Below, piece after piece: positions 1 through 10,076 of a stretch of DNA of 64,000 nt. A program made the position numbers and the translations under genes. Source of the stretch: Candidatus Sumerlaeota bacterium (GTDB taxonomy: Bacteria > Sumerlaeota > Sumerlaeia > Sumerlaeales > Sumerlaeaceae); NCBI GenBank assembly GCA_012513815.1, contig JAAZBM010000010.1:1-64000 (forward strand). Direction: 5' to 3'. Position 1 is the first letter of the stretch, and each line of letters begins with the position of its first letter. The notes under the pieces are model-generated. The model had not been told where the DNA came from. It searched no databases and saw nothing but the letters and a program-made list of their open reading frames with translations.

Positions 1-1
1 A

Positions 2-378
2 ACACCCGCAACACCCATTCTGGCAGTACCCCCGATGGCAACGCCAATCGCTAAAGACAATGCGACAACACCAACCGCACCGGCCGCTGCTACGAAGAAG
101 TAACCATCGTCGGTTCATGGGTCAGACCCATCAACGGACAACCCGGCGAAGAAGGAATCTCCTTCAATCAGGACGGAACCGCAGCATCCATCAACATGGC
201 AACTCTCGTCTACAAGTCATGGACAAAAGAGGGAGACAACCTGAAAATGGAATTCGAAAGTATCGGCAACGGAGTGACAACAACCGGAACGGCCACATAC
301 AAAATCGACGCGATTTCACCGGATACGCTCAAACTTTCCGAAAACGGAAATGTCATCTACGAGCTGAAAAAGAAATAA
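2..378 (+). pseudogene. Lipocalin-like domain protein, 5' truncated by the window and apparently frameshifted
   Basis: Frame 1 reads ...EEVTIVGSWVRPINGQPGEEGISFNQDGTAASINMATLVYKSWTKEGDNLKMEFESIGNGVTTTGTATYKIDAISPDTLKLSENGNVIYELKKK*, like lipocalin-like domains of secreted Bacteroides-type proteins. No start codon exists upstream in that frame. The upstream linker TPATPILAVPPMATPIAKDNATTPTAPAAATKK* is in frame 2 and stops at 101-103. Confidence 0.55.
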
Positions 379-406
379 CAGCGCTAAAACTACAAAGCTT
401 TCATCT

Positions 407-441
407 TCCCCGAGGCCCACACAAAGGCGTCGGGGATTTTT
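407..441 (+). terminator. Rho-independent terminator downstream of the lipocalin-like gene
   Basis: Stem TCCCCGA/TCGGGGA followed by TTTTT. Confidence 0.7.
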
Positions 442-521
442 ATGCAAAACACACAACACAAAATCCTTTCGCCATCTCGTTTGCGATGTATCATGTTTGT
501 ATAACCTCTGGAGTGTAAATA

Positions 522-1904
522 ATGAAAACTTTTCGCCTTTTGGCAATCACAACACTTGCCACAATAACCATCACCGCCGCATGGGGAAACGCGGAAATCC
601 TCCCCAAAATCTGCGAGTCTGGCAAAAACGCTAACTTCACAATCGAAGTGACAAACTACAACGGACCAATGCAAGACCTGAGAATCCTCTATATCAGCCA
701 AGACGGCAAATTCCTCGACGGCAAATATCACCACGACAGAAAAGCATTCGAAGTCCTAACACCCGAATGCACATCCGGCTCAAAAACGCTCAAACTCAAC
801 AACATCAAACTCAACGGCGAAGGAATCCACACGATGCAACTCGCCATCAAAGCAAACACTAAACCGGTCGAATGGAAAGTCATCGGCAAAATCCCCGTCT
901 ACTCACTGCAACCTGACCTCTTCGCCCTCAGACCATACAAAGGCGACTTCCACGCCCACAGCAAAAACAGCGACGGCGCCGGACCCGGATTCAGCGTTTT
1001 CGCCTACGCCAGACGCGGAGGACACGACTTCATGACGCTCTCCGATCACAGAAAATACAACACCGCAATCCCCGAAATGGAAAAAGTCAACGAACTCAAC
1101 TCCGGAATGCTCACCATACCCGGCGAAGAATTCCACCACGGACCAACACCACTACACTCCGTCAGCGTCAACGCCAAAGCCGGAGTCTGTGACTGGGTCG
1201 AAAACAACAAAGAAGAATTCGATAAAATGCTCGAAGCAAAAATGAAAGAAGTCCCCCAAAACGAACTCTCCGAATTCGACCACAAATCCGTCGCCACAGC
1301 CGAAGTCATGTACGACATCGCCCGCGAAAAAGCCGGAGCACAACTCGTCATATACAGCCACCCATACTGGATGCCAAACGGACGATACAACGCGCCGACA
1401 CCATACAACAAAACACTCCTCGACAGACACAAATTCGACGCAATCGAATGCCCAAACGGCACTGACGTCGAACAAGCAATGAAAGTCGTCGCCGACGTCA
1501 AAAGACTCGCACTCGCCGGATACGACGCCACAGTCGTCAACGTCAGCGACACACACAACGCCGAAAAAGAAGACTTCGCGTCAAACCACACAATCGTCTT
1601 CGCCAAAAACCTCAACGCCACAGACATCTGCAAAGCTGTCAGAGACGGCATGTGCGTCGCCACCATCGGCAAAGTCAACGACAAACCCAAAACAAAACCA
1701 CTCTACATCGGCAAAGAGAGACTCATACCCTACAGCTACTTCCTATCAAAATACTACTTCCCCAAACACGACCAAATCTGCAACAAACAAGCAAAAGCCA
1801 TGCTCAAAGACCTTTTCGGCCAAGGCAACGCCCAAACAAAAACAGAAATACACGACCTCCGCGACCAACTCACGGAATACAACAAAACAATCTGGGCCAA
1901 ATAA
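522..1904 (+). CDS. Secreted PHP-domain metal-dependent phosphoesterase
   Basis: Signal peptide MKTFRLLAITTLATITITAAWGNA; PHP motifs KGDFHAHSKNSDG and LSDHRKYN; later SHPYWMPNG and VSDTHN. Confidence 0.75.
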   Translation: MKTFRLLAITTLATITITAAWGNAEILPKICESGKNANFTIEVTNYNGPMQDLRILYISQDGKFLDGKYHHDRKAFEVLTPECTSGSKTLKLNNIKLNGEGIHTMQLAIKANTKPVEWKVIGKIPVYSLQPDLFALRPYKGDFHAHSKNSDGAGPGFSVFAYARRGGHDFMTLSDHRKYNTAIPEMEKVNELNSGMLTIPGEEFHHGPTPLHSVSVNAKAGVCDWVENNKEEFDKMLEAKMKEVPQNELSEFDHKSVATAEVMYDIAREKAGAQLVIYSHPYWMPNGRYNAPTPYNKTLLDRHKFDAIECPNGTDVEQAMKVVADVKRLALAGYDATVVNVSDTHNAEKEDFASNHTIVFAKNLNATDICKAVRDGMCVATIGKVNDKPKTKPLYIGKERLIPYSYFLSKYYFPKHDQICNKQAKAMLKDLFGQGNAQTKTEIHDLRDQLTEYNKTIWAK

Positions 1905-1911
1905 AACCAAC

Positions 1912-1937
1912 TGGGGGACAGCACACGCCGTCCCCCA
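1912..1937. terminator. GC-rich hairpin between convergent genes
   Basis: TGGGGGAC...GTCCCCCA inverted repeat between the + gene ending at 1904 and the - gene ending at 1976; only a weak T-tract. Confidence 0.45.
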
Positions 1938-1975
1938 ACACTATCTAACGGAATCTCACAGCCCCCTGACGCGGC

Positions 1976-2623
1976 TTAGTCATCGGGAGTGTTCAGGATT
2001 TCGTGCAGGACTTGCGCGACGATTTCATATTGGAAGCCGCGCCGCGACAGCAATCCCGCCAGACGCCGCTGTTGTGCCGCCAACTCCAGACCGGCCGGGA
2101 AGCTCTTGCGCCGCCGCTGCGCCAACTCGCGCGCCTGTTCCAACTGGACTTCGCGGCTACCGACCTCGGAGGTCGCCGTATTAATCAGTTCATCGCGAAC
2201 CCCACGATTTTTCAGGTCGTAGCGCACACGCAAAATCCCGTGTTTGCTGCATGTGGTGCGGCTCTGCGCAAAGTCGTTGGCATATGCCACATCATTAATC
2301 AGCCCCAGTTCATGGGCCGCCGCCACGGCGCTGTCGACCGCCGCCGCCCGAAACTTCCGCCGCCGCAGATACTCGCGAGCCTCACCCTCCGTCCGCCGAT
2401 ACACCTGCAAATACTTCACCAGCGCACGCCGTGACTCCAGATTCTCCTGGGCCTTGCGCAGCGCCGCCACCTCATCATCCCCCAGCACCTTGCCCGTACA
2501 CACACGATGCGTCACAACGATTTCGGGGTCCACCTTCACAACCGTCCCATCATCGAATTCAACGGACACCATATCCCCGTAGCGCGGCTGTCGATAGACC
2601 TTGAGCAGAATAATCGCCGGCAT
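1976..2623 (-). CDS. recX: Regulatory protein RecX
   Basis: REYLRRRKF...GLINDVAYANDFAQSRTTCSKHGILRVRYDLKNRGV architecture typical of RecX. Confidence 0.75.
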   Translation of the reverse strand: MPAIILLKVYRQPRYGDMVSVEFDDGTVVKVDPEIVVTHRVCTGKVLGDDEVAALRKAQENLESRRALVKYLQVYRRTEGEAREYLRRRKFRAAAVDSAVAAAHELGLINDVAYANDFAQSRTTCSKHGILRVRYDLKNRGVRDELINTATSEVGSREVQLEQARELAQRRRKSFPAGLELAAQQRRLAGLLSRRGFQYEIVAQVLHEILNTPDD

Positions 2624-2631
2624 CGTGTCGC

Positions 2632-3783
2632 CTACATTCTCTCGATCATCGTCACAAGCGTATCCACAGCGTCCTCCTGTGACAATCCCGACTGCACCAA
2701 CATGCCCTTCTTATACAGCTGCATAGTTTCCCCCGCCACAATCAGCGCCAAATCCGCGTCGGCGGCCTCGCCGGGGCCATTGACCGCGCACCCCATAACG
2801 GCCACACGCAGCGGCCGCCGCACCTGAGCGGTACGCTGTTCAATTGCCCGTGCCACATCAGGCGTATTCACATTACTCTGTTGCCGCCCGCACGACGGGC
2901 ACGCAATCACCTCGACGCCCCATGGACGAATCCCGGCGGCGCGCAGCACGCGGAACCCCGCCGTTACTTCGCTGACCTTATCGCTATCGGAGCGTCCCGC
3001 GATACTCACGCGCAACGTATCGCCGATGCCGCTCAGCAACAGGCTTCCGATGCCCATCGCCGACTTGATGCAACTCTCCGTAAACGTCCCCGCCTCCGTC
3101 ACACCCAGATGCAGCGGGTAGTCGCATTCGCGCGCCAGTGACCGATAGGCCTTCGTCATCAGCGGAACATGGCTCGCCTTGACACTGATAACGGTATTAT
3201 AAAAATTGTGCGCTTCCAGAATCTTGATGTTATGCAATGCGCTGTCCACCAGTGCCTGCGCCGGATAGCCACCCTCGGGCGGACGCAACAGCCCCGACCC
3301 CGTGCCATCATCCTGAGCGCCATAACTCAGCGCAATCTCACGTTCGAGCGAACCGGCGTTCACCCCAACACGAATCGCCAAATCATACTGTTTCGCCGCC
3401 GCAACCACTGCCGCGATATGCTCCTCGTTGCCGATATTCCCCGGATTAATCCGAATCTTATCCACATACGGCGCCGACAGCACCGCCAGACGATGGTCAA
3501 AATGGATATCCGCGACAAGCGGCATCTTGAACCGCGCCCGTATCGCGGGCAGCGCCTCGATGGCCTTGAGCGAATTGACCGTCACGCGCACAATCTCGCA
3601 TCCGGCCTCCTGCAACGCCCCAATCTGGCGCAAAGTCGACTTGATATCCGCCGTTAGCGTCGCCGTCATACTCTGCACACGCACCGGGTTCTGTCCCCCG
3701 AGCACAACGCCTGAATGACCTAAAGGAACTTCCCGCGTGAAACGGCGTGGAAACGACAATTTTGCTGTACAATGTTTGGCCAT
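2632..3783 (-). CDS. ispG: 4-hydroxy-3-methylbut-2-en-1-yl diphosphate synthase
   Basis: VPLGHSGVVLGGQNPVRVQSMT, HLGVTEAGTF, CPSCGRQQ and MGCAVNGPGEA motifs of IspG/GcpE. Confidence 0.95.
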   Translation of the reverse strand: MAKHCTAKLSFPRRFTREVPLGHSGVVLGGQNPVRVQSMTATLTADIKSTLRQIGALQEAGCEIVRVTVNSLKAIEALPAIRARFKMPLVADIHFDHRLAVLSAPYVDKIRINPGNIGNEEHIAAVVAAAKQYDLAIRVGVNAGSLEREIALSYGAQDDGTGSGLLRPPEGGYPAQALVDSALHNIKILEAHNFYNTVISVKASHVPLMTKAYRSLARECDYPLHLGVTEAGTFTESCIKSAMGIGSLLLSGIGDTLRVSIAGRSDSDKVSEVTAGFRVLRAAGIRPWGVEVIACPSCGRQQSNVNTPDVARAIEQRTAQVRRPLRVAVMGCAVNGPGEAADADLALIVAGETMQLYKKGMLVQSGLSQEDAVDTLVTMIERM

Positions 3784-3844
3784 GGCGAAAAGTCCTTTAC
3801 AATTTTATTGGTATTATTACTTACGCCTAGGATTCCAAAAGCAT

Positions 3845-4540
3845 TTATTTTTTACCCGACGCCAGCGCCCGCCGAATCCAAACACCCGCCGTCGAATCAA
3901 TCCGCTCCGCGACAAGACCATACCCTGCGTCATTCGGATGAATCTGGTCAGACATAAGCGACGGAGTCCCCATAATTCCCTTGAGAATATGCGGAACATA
4001 AACGCATCCCCGACGCCGCGCCAGCGCCCGAAAAGCCCGACCATACTTCCCGCCCACATACGGCGGCTGAATCCCAACCAAAACAACCATCGCGCCCTCA
4101 CCCTGAAACGCGACAATCATCCGTTCAAGATTGCTCATCGTCTCTTCAAGCGGAATCCGCGTCAGCATATCATTGCCACCAAGCAGCAAAACCAGAACTC
4201 GCGGATGCTCCTTCAACACCGACTCAAGCCGCCCAAGCGCCGAGCGCGTCGTATCGCCACTCACACCCGCATTGACAACCTTGCACCCAAGAGTCGTCTC
4301 CAAACGAGAAACATACATGAACTCCGGCTCCGACGCACCCACGCCCGCCGTCAGACTATCGCCCAACACAACCACCGGAACCGCCCACGTCGCCCCGGAC
4401 GGCGCGCTCACATTCGCAATCGCCCACGAATTGTTCCGCCCGTAACAGCCGTACCACAACCCGCCCAACAGCAACGCGATAAGAACGAGGCACCACCACC
4501 GATGCCGCGAAAACAACTCCGTCACAAACCGCGGCATCAT
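3845..4540 (-). CDS. SGNH/GDSL hydrolase (TesA-like arylesterase)
   Basis: VVLGDSLTAGVGA, NAGVSGDTT, LLGGNDML, DQIHPN blocks; N-terminal TM/signal anchor. Confidence 0.85.
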   Translation of the reverse strand: MMPRFVTELFSRHRWWCLVLIALLLGGLWYGCYGRNNSWAIANVSAPSGATWAVPVVVLGDSLTAGVGASEPEFMYVSRLETTLGCKVVNAGVSGDTTRSALGRLESVLKEHPRVLVLLLGGNDMLTRIPLEETMSNLERMIVAFQGEGAMVVLVGIQPPYVGGKYGRAFRALARRRGCVYVPHILKGIMGTPSLMSDQIHPNDAGYGLVAERIDSTAGVWIRRALASGKK

Positions 4541-5292
4541 TTGCCGCGTGCGGCAAGCACACGTTCAACGGCGGCAATATCCTGCGGCGTATCCACTGCG
4601 AGACTGTCATGCTCAACCGTGACGACAACCATCCGATAACCCGCCTGCAACAAACGCAACTGCTCAAGACTCTCCGCCTGCTCATAGGACGAGCGCGGCA
4701 GCTTGACAAAAGCCTCCAACGCCGCGCGACGAAAAACATACAGCCCCAGATGCTTCAGCGCCCACGGCTCGCCATCGCTCGGAGCCCCCGAACGTTCGCG
4801 ATTCGGAATCGGAGAACGGCTAAAGTACAACGCCATCCCCGCCGCGTCAACGGTCACCTTGACCATGTTCATATTATGATAATCTTTCTCCGTGACGATG
4901 GGCGTACACGCCGTACTGACCGATGCCTCGGGAGTCTCGACCAACGCATGGACGCACCGATCCACAATCAACGAATCAATCAGCGGCTCATCACCCTGAA
5001 TATTCACGACGATATCGGCCTCGCGCCCCTCGATTGCCTGAGCGATACGGTCGGTGCCACTGGCGCAGTCCATCGATGTCATAACGGCATCACCACCGGC
5101 CGCGCGAACAACATCAACAATTCGTTTATCATCCGTCGCAACGAGAACGGCATCCAGCATCGTGCATTTCTTCACAGCCTCAACAACACGAACAATCATC
5201 GGCTTGCCCGCAATCATCGCAAGCGGTTTGCCCGGCAGCCGAGTCGATGCGTAACGCGCCGGAATCACACCAAGAATCTTCATCCTAATCAT
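4537..5292 (-). CDS. kdsB: 3-deoxy-manno-octulosonate cytidylyltransferase
   Basis: IPARYASTRLPGKPLAMIAGKPMI, VATDDKRI, NIQGDEPLI, KHLGLYVFRR; 4-nt overlap with the SGNH gene. Confidence 0.93.
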   Translation of the reverse strand: MIRMKILGVIPARYASTRLPGKPLAMIAGKPMIVRVVEAVKKCTMLDAVLVATDDKRIVDVVRAAGGDAVMTSMDCASGTDRIAQAIEGREADIVVNIQGDEPLIDSLIVDRCVHALVETPEASVSTACTPIVTEKDYHNMNMVKVTVDAAGMALYFSRSPIPNRERSGAPSDGEPWALKHLGLYVFRRAALEAFVKLPRSSYEQAESLEQLRLLQAGYRMVVVTVEHDSLAVDTPQDIAAVERVLAARGK

Positions 5293-5350
5293 TCTCCTTC
5301 ATTCGCTGATTGTCTCTCAAATACTACCACAAACGCGGCGCATTTACGCC

Positions 5351-6886
5351 TCACTCCACTCCCTGACGGAACGGCAACGCCGGCAAACCTTCCGCGCTGT
5401 AAAGATTGCACAGCGGGAAATTCGCCCAACCATAACGCACAATCTTCGGGTCGGTCACATAACGGTGGAAGCTAAGCTCAACCTTGTCCTTGCCCTTAAT
5501 CTTAGCCTTAGCTGTGACGAACATACCATCCGAACCACAAACCTCAAAACCGCTCAAATCATCGCCACTCATGATATGCTTATCCAGTGTCACCGTCGTC
5601 GATTGGAGACTACTGCCGACATTGTCAAAAGTCAACAGAATAGACTGCTTATCCTTCGACAGTTTCGCGCTCTTCACGATTGGTCCGCTGCCGTGGGCAT
5701 CCTTACGCCCATAAACCAGATTCAGAACCGCCGAACTCATGCGCTCGCCCAGAGGAATCTTGAACGGCGGATGAATATTCTTTTCCTGTCCAAGGTCCAT
5801 CGCCGAAATCGCCGCGACATTCTTCACCTTTGTCAGCGTCTTTATTTGCTCATCACGCAACGTACTATACGGCGGATTGTCCGGACCTTCCTTGGCATCC
5901 ATAAATCCGGCAAGCACCACATAAACAAACGGCATATCGGGTTGATGCCATCTTGCCCGCCACGTGCTAATCATCGTCGCAAACAAATCACTATAATGTG
6001 TCTTGCCATAATCGGTAAACCCGGCATCCGTTTCGCCCTGATACCACACAACGCCCTTGATGGGAAACTTGTGCAGAGGCGCGATCATCCCATTATAAAA
6101 CAAACTCGGCTGATGAGGGTTAGGCGTTTTGTCGTTGACCATATCGAGGAACGGACGCAACAACGACGAATCACTCATGATTTCGCGAGGCGTCCACGCA
6201 CGCAACATCGAACCGCCAACAGCGCTATAAATCAACCCAATAGGAACACCGACTTCGGGTTGAAGATTCTTCCCGAAATAATAGCCCAACGCGGAGAATT
6301 CGTAATTTGCGTCCTTGTCACTCGTTCGCCAATCGCCACCAAACTTATCGTCGTTCTTCTTAATCTCGTCTTGCGGTTGCTCGGCATTACAGTGCTTCAC
6401 AACGAACAAACGCAAATCCGGATTCACAGCGTCAAAACTCGCGGTCGTAACAATGTCAGGAAACTGAGTATGGTAATAGACCACACGTGTGTCCATATTC
6501 GACTGACCGCCACAAAGCCAGACATCACCCACCGCCACATTCTTCAGTTCAACGGTATGCGTACTGCCGGACACTTTCAGCGTCAATCCCGTCGCCGCCG
6601 AGCGCTTATTCAGCAGGGCGCGCCATTCACCATCACTACCCGTGGCGACACTTGTCGAATCGCCATCCATCGACACTGTAATCATCTCATTGGCATCGGC
6701 AACACCACGAACAACAATCGGCATATCACGCTGAAAAACCATATTATCCGTATATAGATTATTCAGCACAACATCGGCTCCCGAACTGAATGACATCGTC
6801 ATAAAGACTGATAACAAAGATACTATTGATAAACGCATAAGCGAACCCTTTGAGTTTTTATAATTTGTTGCGCACAACTGACCCAC
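5351..6886 (-). CDS. Sialate O-acetylesterase-family (SASA) protein
   Basis: VWLCGGQSNMD, GVVWYQGETDA; secreted N-terminus. Confidence 0.85.
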   Translation of the reverse strand: MGQLCATNYKNSKGSLMRLSIVSLLSVFMTMSFSSGADVVLNNLYTDNMVFQRDMPIVVRGVADANEMITVSMDGDSTSVATGSDGEWRALLNKRSAATGLTLKVSGSTHTVELKNVAVGDVWLCGGQSNMDTRVVYYHTQFPDIVTTASFDAVNPDLRLFVVKHCNAEQPQDEIKKNDDKFGGDWRTSDKDANYEFSALGYYFGKNLQPEVGVPIGLIYSAVGGSMLRAWTPREIMSDSSLLRPFLDMVNDKTPNPHQPSLFYNGMIAPLHKFPIKGVVWYQGETDAGFTDYGKTHYSDLFATMISTWRARWHQPDMPFVYVVLAGFMDAKEGPDNPPYSTLRDEQIKTLTKVKNVAAISAMDLGQEKNIHPPFKIPLGERMSSAVLNLVYGRKDAHGSGPIVKSAKLSKDKQSILLTFDNVGSSLQSTTVTLDKHIMSGDDLSGFEVCGSDGMFVTAKAKIKGKDKVELSFHRYVTDPKIVRYGWANFPLCNLYSAEGLPALPFRQGVE

Positions 6887-6915
6887 GATTTCAGCGACCT
6901 TACAACACCGCCCGA

Positions 6916-8448
6916 TTACTCGAGCTCGAAACCAGAAATCTCGACGGGCGTTTGCGGTGGAGACGAATAGACTTCGATCTCATTACATATGGCCCACTGA
7001 TAGAAGGGGAATGTGTAAACCACATAACGGGCGGAATACTCATTCGAGGTCGTCAACCGATAAATGGCATAATTCGTCGACTTGGACTCATTATTCGTCA
7101 TCAGCCCCAAATCCACATTACTTACGCCATTCGAAACCATAACACGAACAGAATCAGACTTAAGAGCCGGAACCGCGGCCCCATCAGCATGAATCATAAT
7201 CAACCGAAAATCTGTGAGACCTTTTTTTACCTCACCTAAGTCAAGCGTAATCGTCAGTGTTCCCGCATTGGAAGTATCCCACCAACCGACCATATCACCC
7301 TCGCCGCCCTGAACATAATCGATTGACCACTTGCCATCCGTGAGCTTCGTCATATTCGGGTCGGGATAGATGGTACTTGGCGCAAGGCTATAGCTATAAC
7401 TCTTGCCAAGAGACTCATTGACAAGAGTCTCTTTTCCCTCAAGGTACCGTTTATAATTGCAATTAAACGCAAACGACTTGGGAGAATACGTCGGCGAACA
7501 ATACTGCCAAACCCAACACACAAAATGGTCAACATAAGGCGCTTCTATTGCGAGCTGGGTTTTGACACGGGAAAAATCCGGCGGAGCATACTCAGCGGCA
7601 CCAATCGTAAACATCTCTAAATCCGACCAGAATTGGCGACCCGTCGCGTCGCAGGCGGCACGTGTAGCCGCGAAATATCGCTCAATCACCTCAAACGTAT
7701 TGAGCGTATTCGCGCCAATGCCATCCTGAACAATAATCAGATCCAGATTCGGACACGCATTCAAAATCGTCGTCCAAATCGATTGCCATTCGGCAGGCTG
7801 AGCATAAGCACTGTTCGAATTGTAAAACGGAGCATCCGAAACAATGAGACTGGAACGCAAACTCTTAATATGATTGCAAATCGGATTCAGAACACGATTC
7901 GTCAAAACGCCCAGAGCCTTCTCTGTCCGATAATTCGCGTTATCAATCTCCTGCGGCAAATACATCCCTTTCAGCGAAGAGTGCCCGCCATAGCGAGCAA
8001 ACAACTCATTGGCAACAATCGTACTGGTCGAAACAAGTTCCTCGGGATACGAAGTCTCCGTCAACGCCCAATTCCACTTGAACCAAGTATCCTCATCAAT
8101 CACCAAACCAAGATGGACATCCATCTCCTCCGCGTCTGCCGCGTCCATCATATTATCGAAATCCGTTGCGGCCGTCGCTGACATCGTCATCCCCGGAATA
8201 TTCGTCGGATAATAAGACTTCATTATGCTACTATTAATAGTATGCCGCATGATAACCGTCCTCATCCCGATATCCTTCATCTGCTGGAATTCATTGCGCC
8301 AATCTTCAACCGAATAACCAAGATATGGTTCCGGCGTCAGAAAGCCGCCGCCAAGACGCGCATCGGTCGCCGCCGTAGACAAAACGCAAGGCAAACACAA
8401 AAGCAGAACGAACAATATCCCTATGGACTTCAACATAACTTGACTCAC
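6916..8448 (-). CDS. DUF4434-type secreted protein
   Basis: GGGFLTPEPYLGYSVEDWRNEFQQMKDIGMRTVIMRH with signal peptide MLKSIGILFVLLLCLPCVLSTAA; TIM-barrel-like core and a C-terminal beta-rich domain. Confidence 0.65.
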   Translation of the reverse strand: MSQVMLKSIGILFVLLLCLPCVLSTAATDARLGGGFLTPEPYLGYSVEDWRNEFQQMKDIGMRTVIMRHTINSSIMKSYYPTNIPGMTMSATAATDFDNMMDAADAEEMDVHLGLVIDEDTWFKWNWALTETSYPEELVSTSTIVANELFARYGGHSSLKGMYLPQEIDNANYRTEKALGVLTNRVLNPICNHIKSLRSSLIVSDAPFYNSNSAYAQPAEWQSIWTTILNACPNLDLIIVQDGIGANTLNTFEVIERYFAATRAACDATGRQFWSDLEMFTIGAAEYAPPDFSRVKTQLAIEAPYVDHFVCWVWQYCSPTYSPKSFAFNCNYKRYLEGKETLVNESLGKSYSYSLAPSTIYPDPNMTKLTDGKWSIDYVQGGEGDMVGWWDTSNAGTLTITLDLGEVKKGLTDFRLIMIHADGAAVPALKSDSVRVMVSNGVSNVDLGLMTNNESKSTNYAIYRLTTSNEYSARYVVYTFPFYQWAICNEIEVYSSPPQTPVEISGFELE

Positions 8449-8592
8449 TTAAATATAATGTAAATTATAACACAACACGAAACGCTTTGTCAAGCACGAT
8501 CCAGACAGGCAAAATATATCACCGAATTAATGATACTTCCTCATTCACTGTAATTTAAAGTATTTGACCAATTAATATATGGAGTAACGCTC

Positions 8593-10068
8593 GTGGCTAA
8601 AGATAGCAAAGAACAGAGTTTTATCAAAGAAATCACACCCAGAAGTGAAGACTTTTCGCAATGGTACATCGATATCGTTCGAAAGGCGGAACTCGCCGAC
8701 TATACGAGCATGAAGGGATGCATGGTCATCAAACCATACGGCTACGCCATTTGGGAAAACATGCGCGACCAGATGGACAAACGAATCAAGGACACCGGCC
8801 ACATGAACGCCTACTTTCCACTTTTCGTCCCTGAATCATTACTCAACAAAGAAGCCGAACACATCGCCGGATTCGCACCCGAAGTCGCTTGGGTAACCCA
8901 AGGCGGAAACGAAAAACTCGAAGAAAGACTCGCAATCAGACCCACGAGCGAAGCCATCATTTGCTCAATCTACGCGGACTGGGTACACAGCTGGAGAGAC
9001 CTCCCCATCCTTATCAACCAATGGGCAAACGTCGTCAGATGGGAAAAAGTCACAAGACTTTTCCTCAGAACAACGGAATTCCAATGGCAGGAAGGCCACA
9101 CATGCCACCGCACCCACGAGGAAGCCGTCGAGGAAACGGTGAAGATGCTCGCCGTCTATAAAGAATACGCCGAGAACGTCCTCGCCATGCCCGCACACGC
9201 AGGCATCAAAACGTCCAACGAAAGATTCCCCGGGGCACAGGAAACCTACTGCATCGAGGCGCTTATGAGCGACGGCAAGGCGCTACAGGCCGGAACAAGC
9301 CACGACCTCGGACAGCACTTCTCGAAGATGTTTAACATCCTTTTCGAAGACCAAGACAACGAACGGAAATACGTCTGGCAAACATCGTGGGGAACCTCGA
9401 TGCGTATGCTCGGCGGAGTCATCATGACACACGGAGACGAAAACGGACTCATCCTTCCGCCCAAAATCGCTCCCTACCAAGTCGTCATCATCCCCATCTT
9501 CAAGGCCGCGAACAAAGAAGAAGTCTGCGCCAAAGCGCAAGAAGTGGCAGCCACACTCAAAGCCGCCGGAGTCCGTGTCTTCCTCGACGACCGCGAACAA
9601 TACAGCCCCGGCTGGAAGTACAACCAGTGGGAAATGAAGGGCGTGCCGCTTCGTCTGGAACTCGGCCCCAAGGACATCGAAAAGCAAACTGTCTTCAGCG
9701 CAAGAAGAGACACACGCGTAAAAGCCGCAATCCCAATGGCACAACTGACCACAGCCGTTCCGGAGCTTCTCAACACTATCCAAAACGACATGCTACAAAA
9801 GGCAATCAACTTCCGCGAGGAAATGACAACAAAAGTGGACAACTTCGAGGACTTCCAAAAAACCATCGAAACAAAACGTGGATTTGTCGTCGCAGGTTGG
9901 GACGGAACAACAGAAACCGAACTCAAAATCAAAGAACTGACGAAAGCAACAATTCGGTTCATCCCGATGGACGAGAACTTCAAGCCCATCCCGGCTCCTG
10001 AAGGAACAAAGTGCGTCCTCACCGGAGAACCCGCGAAACATCTGGTGTACTTCGCCCGCTCATACTAA
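8593..10068 (+). CDS. proS: Prolyl-tRNA synthetase, short archaeal/eukaryotic-like type
   Basis: QWYIDIVRKAELADYTSMKGCMVIKPYGYAIWE, RPTSEAIICSIYADWVHSWRDLPILINQWANVVRWE; GTG start with upstream GGAG. Confidence 0.93.
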   Translation: MAKDSKEQSFIKEITPRSEDFSQWYIDIVRKAELADYTSMKGCMVIKPYGYAIWENMRDQMDKRIKDTGHMNAYFPLFVPESLLNKEAEHIAGFAPEVAWVTQGGNEKLEERLAIRPTSEAIICSIYADWVHSWRDLPILINQWANVVRWEKVTRLFLRTTEFQWQEGHTCHRTHEEAVEETVKMLAVYKEYAENVLAMPAHAGIKTSNERFPGAQETYCIEALMSDGKALQAGTSHDLGQHFSKMFNILFEDQDNERKYVWQTSWGTSMRMLGGVIMTHGDENGLILPPKIAPYQVVIIPIFKAANKEEVCAKAQEVAATLKAAGVRVFLDDREQYSPGWKYNQWEMKGVPLRLELGPKDIEKQTVFSARRDTRVKAAIPMAQLTTAVPELLNTIQNDMLQKAINFREEMTTKVDNFEDFQKTIETKRGFVVAGWDGTTETELKIKELTKATIRFIPMDENFKPIPAPEGTKCVLTGEPAKHLVYFARSY

Positions 10069-10076
10069 GGGACCTA

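Noticed and set aside
5465-6757. 430-aa + strand ORF
   Set aside because: Antisense to the SASA-family esterase; no recognisable motifs.
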